In this document: positions 1-12,640 of the stretch, one piece after another
Position numbering within the stretch: the stretch's first letter is position 1
How the letters are laid out: each line of letters starts with the position of its first letter
From: Dendrophyllia cribrosa
Taxonomy: Eukaryota; Cnidaria; Anthozoa; Scleractinia; Dendrophylliidae
DNA length: 64,000 nucleotides
Reading direction: 5' to 3'
Assembly (NCBI GenBank): GCA_024195265.1
Contig: JAJLRJ010000010.1
Span: forward strand, 20,402,284 to 20,466,283
Position numbers and translations under genes: made by a program
Notes under the pieces: model-generated
The model's database searches: none
What the model was told of the DNA's origin: nothing
What the model saw: the letters and a program-made list of their open reading frames with translations, nothing else

Positions 1-934
1 TTCTCACATCTATAAAAAAATTATATTACTTTATTTTATCGTTCTACAAAGCCGTTGTCTAAAAGAATGCATTTACTTCAAACTTGGCCGGATTACAAAT
101 GTATATGTGTCGATATTTCTGATTGTGTATTAGACTGATTAATTTTTAATACCCTAATTTCTTTGCGATCTTCTTTCCGTTTGTGCGCGTGTATACTTAT
201 CGCTCGATCATTAACAAGTTGCTGCACTGTTTCAGTTCTAAACACGTGATGGCTCTTTTCTATCATGTCGCCGTGTAACCAAAATCCGGAAAAATAATCT
301 TCAAAATGTCTGCTACTGCTTAAAACAAAACGAAAGATTCACAAAAGAAACGGAAAACACGCCCTCGCACTGACTTCCGCGCGCTGGAACGACGCGCTTT
401 ATCTACGCAGAGATAAGTTACAAATAACTGTCTTTATTTGATATTTTTAGGATATTTTATTAATTTCAAGGTCAGTGACATAAGCACAATAAACATCTGG
501 TTTTGTAGTCTTTTCTACGTAGAACATGCGAAAAATTAAATTGTTTGACGAAATATAAGCATTGATGTTTCGGCTAGCCTTTTTTTATGCCGAACTGACT
601 TCAACGTAACAACACACTCACCAAAACACTCCTTTGTTTGGCTATGACCTTCTCAAGGCCAAAACAGGTAAAATATAACACAACAACGCCCTTCATGAAA
701 ATAAAACTAAGACAAAAGACAGGAGGTATACTTCCTGTTAAGTGTTAGAAAGGGAACAAAAACAAATTCGACAATTATATTTAACTTTTCAGAGTTTTAA
801 ATACACTGGTACACTCATGGTGGGGTAAAATACAATTGTTATGACTATTTGTGGGGCAGCGGAAAATGTTTTATAAGTTGGAATACTTATCAACAAAGCT
901 TACTAGATATTAAGCTGGTACAGTGCACAAGTGA

Positions 935-1500
935 ACCAATCAAATGACACCATGTCGAGGGAGCAGCACTTTTCTGTGGCCATGTGGTGATCAATGGTGT
1001 GTTGTTTATTGTGCTGTACAAGGGGTTTACTAACTTTTGAGTTTGTTGGCGAAAACGTAACTATTCAAATGAAAGCTACTGAGCAGTAGTTACCTGTGGC
1101 CATGCGTTGCCGTTTATTTTGCAACACTTGTTTAATAACAAAGCTTACTGGTGGATATTGAACTGGTACAGAGCATAATTCGACTACATGTAATCTTTTG
1201 TGTCGGTTGAAAGTTTGTGACTGAAATTCCTAACGGGTGACCAATCAAATCAAAGCATGTCGAGGAGCATTTTCCTGTGGTCATGCGTTGCCGTTTATTA
1301 TGCTGTACTGGGTGGTTCTGTCTGTGGATATCATACAATCCTAAATTTTGACTATTATGCTGTACAAGGTGGTTCTAACTTTTGAGTCTGTGCATGAAAT
1401 CTTAAAGTGTGACCATTCAAATGAAAGCTATTGAGTAGCACTTTCTGTACAAGGTAGAAGTAACTTTTGAGTTAATAGTGTGACCAATTTAGTAACAGGT
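935..1500 (-). repeat. 106-bp repeat family, inverted orientation, diverged
   Basis: About four to five degraded units reading 'tgctgtacaaggtggttctaacttttgagtctgtg..gaaatc..gtgac.attcaaatgaaagctactgagcag', the reverse complement of the arrays at 4155, 11420 and 12340. Confidence 0.75.
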
Positions 1501-4154
1501 GTTGAGCAGTGCCTCCAGATGGTGACCATCTAAAGTGGAAATGTATGTAAGGTATCTAACATTTGTATCGAGAGTCGTACAGAAATAAGATGCCTAAGGC
1601 TGTCTTCTAGGTCTTCTAGTGAAGGAAATAAAGACAAACTAGACAAGAATAAGAAATATCCTCGATACAAAGTCACGTAAAGGCGAGATATTTTTTCAAA
1701 CTTTGCAATTCCCATTTTTTGCAACCATACAAAGTTTAAACCGTAATGGACATAGTTTCTCTCCGTTTTCTAGCAGAAATTGATATTGTGTGAAGACGAA
1801 AATAAAATCAATCTGAAAAACAACTGTAACATCACATTTGAAATCTAATACTGTTCTGATAATATTGTGGAACATATCAAAGTTTGAGAAGTAGCGATAT
1901 CAGATATGACAGCTAAGCAAACTTGAAATGTAGTGGAAGCTCTAAATCAACCAATTGTACCGCCACTAAAACATGACTGAAACAACTTCAAATTGAGATA
2001 ACAAATTTTCTGGATTCGTGTGTTGGATAGAAAGAAAACAAGTTGGTGCAAAATTGGGGATTATTTAAAGCATATTTCTTTAACAATTCAGTCTTCCAGT
2101 TGCTTATTTAATAAACACATTCGACATACGAGTTGGATTTGAGAATATGCTTTCAGCTTGTTATCAAAGCGTAATCTAAACCCTCTAACAAAGGAGCTAA
2201 TTTAACTTGGGTCTTTTCATGTAAAGAATTTTAATGGAGAATAACGCCGACTAAATTGAACAGTATTGAAAGTCGTGGATGAGACAGACTGGTGCCACGA
2301 ACGGAAGTGGTTGTAATTCCACCGATGCACGAGTTGTAAACAAAATTTTTCGACGGTGGAAGGGTGGAGGGGAGTAGTTTATACCCCATGCATCTCTACT
2401 ATCTCGCCGTGTGATTTTCTCACGATCGAAGAAAAGTATGAGATGAAAGGCTATAAATCTTTTAGCGGCGCTTGTCCTTACACAAAAGGCTATCGACCAC
2501 CCCTACGGCAAAAATCCTAGGTAGAATACACAGGAGAATACACTCCCTCCGGCCTCCCCCACTCAAATATTTTGCACTGTCATCTCGCACAATGTAAAAG
2601 TTACGAACGGAAGAAGTATAACATAAAATGTTTTTCTAAGGTATGTAACGAAACTATAAGCAGGCTTAAAACTAAACTAAGTATAAATAAAGTGGCGAAC
2701 AGGTCTCGACAAAATCAGCTGAGTTAAGCAAGCCACTGCAGAACAAACGCAAATTATTGGTCCAGCTGTCTGAGTTATTTTTACAACCGGCAAACAGGGC
2801 CGGTAAGGTGATATCGGAAGATATCAGTTTCATGTAGGATGATTGGATACCGGCTCACGTCGCAAAATAACACTGCGCTAAACTGAAACAAGACACAAAT
2901 TGAACCAAGCTAAACATATAAACAAGTTGATCTTGGGTCACATTTGGCTGCCGTTCAAATAGATGGAGCGTATAAGATTGTCATGCTAAACACTGACCCC
3001 TGGCCTTGATCTATTCTCTGCTGCATTCCATTGCGGCCACACCCAAAACAAACCGCAAGCCCAGTGAACACTATTGGCTGAAGGACTAATCCAAAGGCTC
3101 TTTGGATAACAAAGATTTACTAAAAATATATCTTGGAGTGTTTTCGATGTCAGCGCCGTCGGTCAACATCAATCATCACTGATGAAGTTTTTGAGAACAA
3201 TCTCTTAAGAATCCGTGCGGAACGATAGAAGCTCTATGAAATGTTTTTATGGAGCGTACTAAGCGCGGGACTAAGCGTAGCTTTGGACAACAGTGAGAAG
3301 ATTTAAGTGCCCAAGTTAAAAAATAACAGAAAAAGTCTCAAATTTCTTTTTCCAAAATACTGGAAAACAAACAGAACCGCATGAAAATATTGCTCAGTGG
3401 CTTTCATTTGAATGATTACACTACAAGATTTTGTTTACGGCTTTGAAAGTGTTAACTTCATTCGAATCAAAGTTCTACTTCGGCCTACCTTGTATGTGAA
3501 ATGGTTTCAAAACTCTTAGATACAAAACAGGTTGACTTGAATTCGAGTTTACGAAGTTTACGAAGCCGTGTCAATATACCGACTAGCCATTTGATTTATT
3601 TTCAGACACATGACCATGAAAGATTATATAAGGTATTTGTATGCAAGGAAGAAAGAACTGTTCCCGGAATGTCAAATTTTATTAAATATAGAAGCAGAAA
3701 AACACGCATCACTGATACGAATCGTTTATTTGTTTAAACCCAAACGCCATTTTTTTTTTCAGTCAGGATGCCGGCAATCACGTGGCATTCACGCAGACGT
3801 GGCTTTCAGTCTTTCTGAATTTGACGGAGGGTGCATTATGTTCGTTAACAATTGCACAAAAAGCTTCAAAAAGTGCCATCACTGCTCATCAGTTAATCAG
3901 GCTCCCATTCAAATATTTCTTTTGTACTAAAGTTTATCTTTTAGCCGGTCCCAGACGCGAAATTTATGATATAAATACAACAATCGGAGTTATCTATAAG
4001 CCGTCCGTTCAGCAGCCAGATCAGGATTAAAAAAATTAAAGTTTTCCTCCCTAAGAATGCGGAATTTTCAAACAACTTTTCGAAAAATTTTTACGCAATT
4101 TTCAACGAAGGAAAGAAAATTGACAGATGAACAGCTAAACCGCTACAGGAGAGC

Positions 4155-4640
4155 ACTGCTAGATTTTTTTGGTTTGGAATTGTCACGCGTTTAATGAGAC
4201 TTCCTCGATCCGATCCACAAGACTCAAAATTTAGAATCACTTTGTACAGCATAATAAACAGCACCACATCATGCACAGGAAAGCACTGCTCAGTAGCTTT
4301 CATTTGAATGGTCACACTTTAGGATTTCATCCACAGACTCAAAAGTTAAAGCCACCTTGTACAGCATAATAAACAGCACCACAGGAAAGTACTGCTCAGT
4401 AGCTTTTATTTGAATGGTCACACTTTACGATTTCATCCACAGATTCAAAAGTTAGACAGTATATGTAACATAATAAGCGGTACCAAAGGAAAGTACTGCT
4501 CAGAAGCTGTCTGTTGAAAGGTCACACTTTAGCTTTAGGAGAGGGTCTTTACCCTTACCCAAGGGCAATGAAGTTAGAACCACTAAACAACAATAAAAAG
4601 GAAACTGCTGCTCAATAGCTTAAATTTGAATTAGGAATGA
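4155..4640 (+). repeat. 106-bp minisatellite array (4-5 units)
   Basis: Unit order: 'cacaggaaagtactgctcag', 'tagctttcatttgaatggtc', 'acactttaggatttcatcca', 'cagactcaaaagtt', 'accttgtacagcataataaa'. Equivalent positions recur at 4322 and 4428, a 106-bp period. Later units decay. Confidence 0.85.
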
Positions 4641-7600
4641 CCAAAGTTTCGTTTTTATGCATCCAGACTACAAGGTTGCGAACTCAACCAAAATTTCAAA
4701 TTTAATATTTTAATTTCAAATTTAATCGCTCAAGACGAAGTATTGATACAACGTGACTGTATCGTTAAACAGTCATTTAAAGCCGGCATGGGTTCGTGGG
4801 CTTTGTAGAGTTCGCAACAATCTCGAAAGTAAATATTAAATAATCTAGATAGGCTTCACAGATAATCACCATTAATGACCATTCTACTGAATTTTATCAA
4901 AAAATAGCCGCCGGCAACGGCAAACTGAAAACCGACCGCAACAACCCTATCAAATATACCAACACGAAGACATAAAAAAAAAGTAATATACAATCAACAA
5001 ACGAAACAAACTAACAGTCATAAATACCATTAAAACCTGACCAAAAACGAGAAAAACGAGTTGTCAACTTGGTGTGGCGGGAATTTTGAGGGACGCTGGC
5101 GACTCTCAGCTCGCTCACATTTTCCCGCCATTTTCTCATCGGCGTTGTGTCAAAGAATAAGTCATTTTTGTTCGGTGCCAAAACTACACTAACACCATGA
5201 TTAATAGTTGAAAAGGGGGCGGAAATAAAACATGACCTTTTGTTTAGTTAACAGTTAATCATTAGTTTTATACTATTCGTCAATGATAAATGCGAAGGGA
5301 AAATTTAGCTGCGTTGGCAAAATGCGCACGTACACTCAGGTTCGCCTGCCTTGGTAAGGCCGCCTTATACCGCTTATTGTTCCTCGTAGTGGGAAATTGA
5401 AAACACTTCAGATCAGAAAACAATATATGAGCGAAATGTTTTTCAACTTGTTAATCGGGGCATTACTTAAACGAGAAAGAACGACTAACATTTTTACGAC
5501 GCGTTTTGTGTGGTTAAGTTTTTTTTATGAATGATTTCGCAAAACGAGCAAAAGTCATCTTCTGCCTGACCCAAGGAAACCACAAGATTAATTCAAGCGT
5601 AAATACGCCGTAATATTACAAACAAAACGACCAGCGATTGGCAATACTTTGCTGAAACCGTCTAAAACAATCGACTAAAACAAAGACAATGACGCCCACA
5701 ACGCTCTTCAAACACACAATGGAGATGGTCATTAATTAAAAGAAACGGCTATCGAAGCACGCGCAAGTAAAAAAAAACACCAATAAGATACTTGAGCAGT
5801 TTTGAAGAAGAAAACACCGTCGACGTGGCCTATGGCACAAGAGATTAAAATAACTGAGTTATATTGCAATGAGTGAGGATATCACAGTAAAATGCCAGGA
5901 ACGCGCACAAAATTAATATACGATGCACGATTTATCAACAGAGCGTAGGATTAATACTAGGCCCAGCCCAAAAACATTTTTGTTGAAAACGTTTTCTTTT
6001 GTTCATACACTTTCGTGAGCATCAGTGTATTTAATTTGTTGATTTTACTAACCACGGAAGAGCAGTTAATTTAGCTATAAATTCCTAAACCACAAAACAA
6101 CAATCAGCCCCCTTTCCTTTCCCAACAACGGGGTGTTCAGCCATTTTAATTTGCTTCGCAGGATCAGGACTGTCTGAATAAGTAGGGAACATTTCTCTAA
6201 ACCATTTAAATTTCGAGTACTCTGTTTCCTGTCAAGTCTAACATTTATCGTTCCAATTTTATTACCGGCGTCTCCGTGTTGTTAGACAGGTCCATGTTAC
6301 AAAATATTGCTGCTTTGTTTTCAGTTTACATAAAAAATTATTTACTTTGTCCTATGAGGCACGTGAAGATGAAATAATACTTTGATCCCGCAAACAGGAA
6401 ATTCAAATCATCAGTGAGCACGTTTCAAACACACGCAACGCGTTACGCGAAAAAACAACGATTCACTTTTTCCCACCTTGACCTCCTAGAAAATTCCTCA
6501 GTACAAATAATTAAATCTTGGATTCGTTTTATAGTTAGAAAAAAAGAAATAAAAACCAATCACACAACAGTAAATTAATGCTCAATAAGTTTTATTTTGA
6601 ATAGTCAAATTCAGAAAATTTTAAGCATATTCATAGATTCAAAACCTTAAATCTTGTAAGCTTGTAATGTAGGGAAAATGACGCAATGGTGATTTATTTG
6701 ATAGAATAATCTCCGCCTGCATACTTTATGTTCTAAATATTCTACATTTTAAACCCTCCCAGCTAAAATACGCCTGTTTACTGCATCGTAATGCTGCTTT
6801 TTTTAAGCAATAAGAACTTGTTGATTTAATTTTTTTCGCGAGGCTCGGTAATAAAAGTTACGCAATCGTATTAACTAGCTTTGATAAAACTGCACTTGAA
6901 AAACTAGCACTTTTGGCATTCTTCACTGATATTAGACTCTAAAACGTAAAGTTATATTTGATTACTTGACAATACGGATTATTATTTTTCGCCGTATGTC
7001 AATCAAATCGTGATTCGTGACTTGCGAAAGCTTGCGCAAAATAGATAATCAACCAAATTGAAAACTAATTAAGTCTCTTCTCTCGTATTACTTCTCTAAA
7101 TCTAAATGCACACGCTCTAAAGATCAACGAAGTATAGTGTTTTGTGAATACTCAATACTACTTATAATCAGAAAGTATTTTCAAGTAGAAAATATTTCAC
7201 CTGGAAAATAGAATTGGCCTCTTTCAAAGCTAGTTAGTTGTCAACAAAGCGAACTTTTAAGGTCAAGTTTTATTTCAGTTTTAAATCGCAAATATAAGGG
7301 AGCGAGCGTCGTCATAAAAAATATGCTATCGAAAGAAACGCCTTTTATTCAACGTTCTCTAAAAGAAGGTAAAGTAGCGATAATAAAGACGCGGAATAAA
7401 ACATCTGATTCAATTTCAGCATATACGCACCCTCGAGCAGGAGTTTTGAAGAAAACATGAGCGGATCTAATCTTATCACTTCTGACAGTGACCAAGAAAT
7501 CTAAAATAACACTTGTCAACTTAATAAAAAGTTAATTAACAAAAACAGCCAAGAAAGAACTGCTCATTGACGTTCATTTAAACACGCGAACAAACTTAAA

Positions 7601-8015
7601 AGTTCAGTAAAACCACCTTCTACAGCAAAACTAACAGCGCCATTGGAACTGAAGTATACTGTGCAATAGCTACACTATCGGATTTCACCGACAGAATCAA
7701 AAGTTGGAATCACTTTCATATAGCACGGCTTTCATGCTCCTCAAGCTAAACAGACTAAAAAATTCAAGCCATCCTCACAGCAAAATAAACAAAAAATGGA
7801 ATGGCAGAGTCGGTCGAACGTAAATTTGATTCACAGACTCAAAAGTTAGGACCAAAGCACCACAGGAAAGCACCACTCAATAGATTTTGTGTGAAAGCCA
7901 AACTTTAAAATTCATCCAGAGACTCACAAGTTAGAAACCCATTTTAATAATTTTGGGAATCATAGCATCAGATCATATCATAAAACTTGTCCGGGGTGCA
8001 AGGTCAGTTTAAATA

Positions 8016-8186
8016 CAGTCAACACTCCGCCTTGCGGACGCGGACAGCCCGTTACACGGACAGGATCAGCCCCGGGCGAAACAAGATGATTACTAAAAAA
8101 AATCCCGCTATTACGAACCCGGCTCTCACTATTGGGGATATCAAATCGCGGTCACCGCGGAGGTATCCGTTTTTGCGGAGATTGAC
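8016..8186. mobile_element. Pogo/mariner-like MITE, about 171 bp
   Basis: Terminal inverted repeats 'cagtcaacactccg' and 'cggagattgac', flanked by TA on both sides, as expected for Tc1/mariner-pogo insertions. No transposase inside. Confidence 0.55.
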
Positions 8187-8422
8187 TAGATGTATGACGG
8201 TCCCAAGGTTGAAATATTCTATCCCCTACTTGATGGTATCCTTTATTATTTATCAATATACGCGGCCAAATAAGAAACTGCCTTCGAGAAAACACGCGTG
8301 AATGACGGGCGATATTGAATTTGACGGGCTGCAAACGCATTTACGGCCCTGTTTCTGTTAAACATTTTTTTCTTATTAAATGAATTTGTACGATTTGGCC
8401 TTGTGTGTTGATAATAATGATA

Positions 8423-8527
8423 ATCACATGACTTTTGTTGGGCATATAGTTTATTTGTGTCCCTCGTAGCATCATTTGCATCCTCGCGGCCACAAATAAA
8501 CGAAATGCCCGACAAAAGTCATGTGAT
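8423..8527. repeat. Short palindromic element, about 105 bp
   Basis: Left arm 'atcacatgacttttgttggg' pairs with right arm 'cccgacaaaagtcatgtgat', with further pairing inward (tttatttgtg / cacaaataaa). Confidence 0.8.
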
Positions 8528-10579
8528 TGTCCTATTCTCGCCATCTGTCTACCAGTGAACTTGCTTCTATCAACTCAGTTGATAAGTTGAATTGTCCACC
8601 TTAGCCCTTGCCATGGAAACGTCAGTTGTTGAAGCTCTGTTTGGTGGCCAATTTACCTTATAAACTCAGTAAATAAAACAAAGATTTCAAGTTTCATTTC
8701 TCCACCGACGCAGCACCACAGTTTCTTTACAATTAACTAACCCCTTTACTTTAATGCCTGACAATAGATATTTTCGTGCTAAAATCAACTATGTCAAATG
8801 GGGTCAAGAAATACGTTTTTGACGGAAGACGAAAAATTAAGACGCGCTACAACACATTTTGTAGACGGCAGATTAATCTCTCAACTTTTACCAGAAAAAT
8901 ATTTTACCAAGTATCTCAAGTTTACAATTGATAGATTAAATTAGATTTCAAATTCTAAGAAGATTATTTGCATCGGATACTGTATTTCATTCGTGACCCG
9001 TTTGCGCCGTTTTCAAAATCGCAGCGGATTTTATACCTCGTTAAGGTTTATCTGGTGTTAAAAAATAATAAAATCATTACATTAAACAGGCGTCATTCGG
9101 CTACAATCTTGGACAAAATTGTTGACACAGAGATTTTCAAATTTGACTGTGATGGGCTCCTGACTGTGATTATTCTTACTTGGACAATCCTCCCCCTCTC
9201 TCGCTTATCAATGTTGTTTTGACTACGAAAGATAATCCATGCAAATTGTCAATCCTTGCAAGATAAAATTGACAGAGGGGAGCTGAGATACTATCATTTT
9301 TTTTATTGAGCGAGTTGTGGAAAAATGCGTCCATTTGGCGTTCAGTCTCAATTAGTTTTGTTCAAGCTTGTAGTTCTGAGCACAAAGATGTTAAAATTGA
9401 TATTATAAAAAACGGAATGCTAAAATTCACGTTCTTGTCTATAGTCCACAAGACTGCTGTGCAATAGTTCTTAAACTCTATTGAGAAGGAGAAGCTATAT
9501 ATTTTTCGGTTCTTACACACGTTTCAGTTAACCTCGCTGCTTGCTAATCGTACAAAAATACGTTTTTGCTCACATACTAGTCCAAAAAAAGTTAAAAAGC
9601 AGTGTCAGTCTTTTGTAAATAGGAATTGGCCAGTTCCCTTTTCGTGTTTTTATTTCTTACAAAAACAAACAAACAGTAAGCTCGAGCAATAGGATCAACT
9701 GGATGTCGACAATTTGATTCAGGTTTATTCGAAAAGGAATGTTTTCTTTATGGCTTATATCACTTACCATTTTATCGCTTTTCAAAAGGGTACTAAACAC
9801 AGTCCCACCAAATTGGCGTCACTTCCGAAACGAGGTTGATATAGCACGCAACATTGTAATCATATCTTATAAATTAATCCCGCCGGAATTAGCAATTTTC
9901 TGAATAACGGGTTTTGTAACATTTTTCCCTTGCGAAATTCCCGTCTGTTTCTAAAAGACGCAAACTTTGATTGAAACATAGGTTAAAACATGATTGAAAT
10001 TTTACACAATAATTATTGGATTGCAAGAAATAGTATTAAATAATGGATAAATATTATGCCGAGATACTACCCAAGGGTGAAACTACACTGACAACAGCAA
10101 AGGGAAGTTCGGCAAATTTGACGTAAAATTCTGTTGTTAAGCGCTATGACACAAAAACAAACAAGCTCAAGAAGATGCATGGTTTCCTAATAGAAGCCGG
10201 AAAATATTTTTCTAACGAAATTCCGCCGGCGCCACCCAGATAATAAAAACAATCATTTAAATTGAAGGATTTAAATTTATGATGAAAATGAAACCAATTT
10301 TAATGTGTGTTGCAAAATATCATTACATAGCATTCCTTGCTGTTAAAATCGGTCGAAGTTTACGTCACGGTTTTTTTTAAAGATATTTTCTTCATCATTT
10401 TGAACACTGATAAACTAAATAGTTGTTTAAAAAGAACAAAAAGTGCTATCAAAGACACGATTGTGAGCGTCTTTACAAACAGAACATAGAAATTTACTTT
10501 TTCAAAAGACACTTTCACAGGGCAGATATGACCATGATGACTGAGATGGAAGCAAGTTAGTAACAAAATATGTTTTGAT

Positions 10580-10800
10580 TCAGCCTCTTTTAACCCTTTC
10601 AATCCCAGAGTCAATTATGAAGACATGTAGTGTAGTTCTAACTTTTGAGTCTGTGGACGAAATCCTTTGGTGTGACCATTCAAATGAAACCTCTTCAGCA
10701 GTACTTCTGCATGGTACCATTCATTTTTTAAATATTTTATAAAATGAAATTTGGATTTTTATTGAATTTTAATTTTTGGCACTCTGGGGAGTGAAAGGTG
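10580..10800. mobile_element. Small TIR element with one 106-bp unit inside
   Basis: Left end 'ttttaaccctttcaatcccagagt' faces right end 'cactctggggagtgaaagg', an imperfect inverted repeat. The interior carries one reverse-oriented unit of the 106-bp family (10630-10700). The same arrangement recurs at 16675-16895. Confidence 0.6.
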
Positions 10801-11316
10801 AGCCCTCAAAAGGTTGTATTTACGCGGAAATTGAAACCATGGTAGCAATGTCAGCATTTATTTGTTCTGGAAAAAACGGGTAACGGTTTTCTTAAGAAAG
10901 CGGAAAAAACAGCCAGGACAGATGAGTCTGCTTGAAGTCAGAAAATGCGGAGATTTCACTGACGAATTTCCCTAGCTTTCTTTGCCACATGCTTTAAAGA
11001 TTTAATTCAGTTACGTCTGAGGAAATTTAAGATTTCCTGACTTTGCCTTGACCTCGGTACAAACAAAAGCGCATGGAAATGTTTATTTAAAACATCCGAG
11101 AGTGTTAAGAGCGGACTCGAATATGCTTGTTTATATTTAGGCTCAGAACAGGATAAAACTTATTAATCCTCGAAGATTAAAAATGACCCCATTAACATGT
11201 TTTAACATTAACAAAATTTGAGCGACAATTTTGTCTCCACAAATGTGATATTTTTTTTAAATACCGACTTCTTTTATTTAACAAAATGAACACTGCTACG
11301 CGGGCAGGCGTGAATA

Positions 11317-11320
<4 letters not shown>

Positions 11321-11353
<33 letters not shown>
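11321..11353 (+). repeat. (ATT)n microsatellite
   Basis: Eleven ATT triplets. Similar tracts lie at 21602-21624, 34899-34942 and 36208-36253. Confidence 0.95.
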
Positions 11354-11419
11354 TACATTTCCTTCAAAGGAGTTACCACTACAAGAGTGCCAAAAATGTA
11401 AAATAGTGAAAAACAAACA

Positions 11420-12005
11420 CTGCCACAGGAAAGTACTGCTCAGTAGCTTTCATTTGAATGGTCACACTTTAGGATTTCATCCACAGACTTAAAAGTTAAA
11501 CCACCTTGTACAGCATAATAAACAGTACCAAATGGTCACCTATTAGGATTTTATCCACAGACTCAAAAGTACGAGCCACCTTGTACAGCATAATAAACAG
11601 CACCACAGGAAAGTACTACTCAGTAGCTTTCATTTGAATGGTCACACTTTAGGATTTCATCTACAGACTCAAAAGTTAAAACCACCTTGTACAGCATAAT
11701 AAACAGCATCTTATAGAAAAGTCCTGGTCAGAGCTTTTATTTGAATGGTCACGCTGTAGATTCATTCACAAACTTAAGAGTCTGAACCACCTTGTACAGC
11801 ATAATAAACATTACCACAGGAAGGTACCTCTTTTAAAATAACTTTCATTTGAATGGTCACAATTTTAGATTTCAAGGATAGATTTTGACTAATAATTTGG
11901 CTACGACGAACACCATAATAGACAGCACCACAGGAAAGTAATGCCCAATATATAACTTTCATTTGAATAGTCACACAATAGGATTTATTCACAGGATCAA
12001 AAATT
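11420..12005 (+). repeat. 106-bp minisatellite array (about 5 units)
   Basis: Best-conserved block of the family, with equivalent 'aggattt' positions near 11470, 11547 and 11651; one unit is shortened. It lies just after an ATT microsatellite. Confidence 0.88.
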
Positions 12006-12339
12006 AAAAATCAAATTAACGGAAGGTTTGGAGTGAGAAAACAGAGAAGTTACCAAAATACGCTAAGATGTGTGCTGATGCTTGTTCAGTGTTAATGATC
12101 ACGAGGCGTAAAATAAAGAGATTATAAAAAGTCGATTGCAGAAAATGTTATTTGTAATGGATACCAGTGTTAACAAGTTTGGCTTGCAGTCAATTATTCA
12201 ATTTTAATTCTATCTTGAGATGCATGCCTCCCACTATTTTCCGGATTGTTTGGAGAGGTATTGACCCTGTTAACCCTGGGAGCAAGGATGAATCAGGAAA
12301 ATCTCCAATTTGAATGCGTGAAACAGTGAGAAAAAACAG

Positions 12340-12640
12340 CCCCACTGGAAAGTACTGCACGGTAGCTTTCATTTGAATGGTCACACTTTAGGATTTCATC
12401 TACAGACTCGAAAGCTAGAACCACCTTGTACAGCATAATAAACAGTACCACAGGAAAGTATTGCTCAGTAGCATTCATTTGAATGGCCACACTTTAGGAT
12501 TTCATCCACAGACTCAAAAGTTAGAACCACCTTGTACAGCATAATAAACAGTACCACAGGAAAGTACTGCTCAATAGCTTTCATTTGAATGGTCACACTT
12601 TAGGATTCCATGCACAAACGTAAAAGCTAGAACATTCAGT
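12340..12640 (+). repeat. 106-bp minisatellite array (about 3 units)
   Basis: Equivalent 'ggatt' positions at 12391, 12497 and 12603 show an exact 106-bp period. Confidence 0.88.

Noticed and set aside
3501..4030. Overlapping plus-strand ORFs that might be a small gene
   Set aside because: No recognisable domain, frames overlap without splice signals, and they adjoin repeat arrays.
4155..12640. CRISPR-like or centromeric satellite reading of the 106-bp arrays
   Set aside because: There are no unique spacers, units are directly adjacent, arrays are only 3-5 units long and occur in both orientations inside introns.
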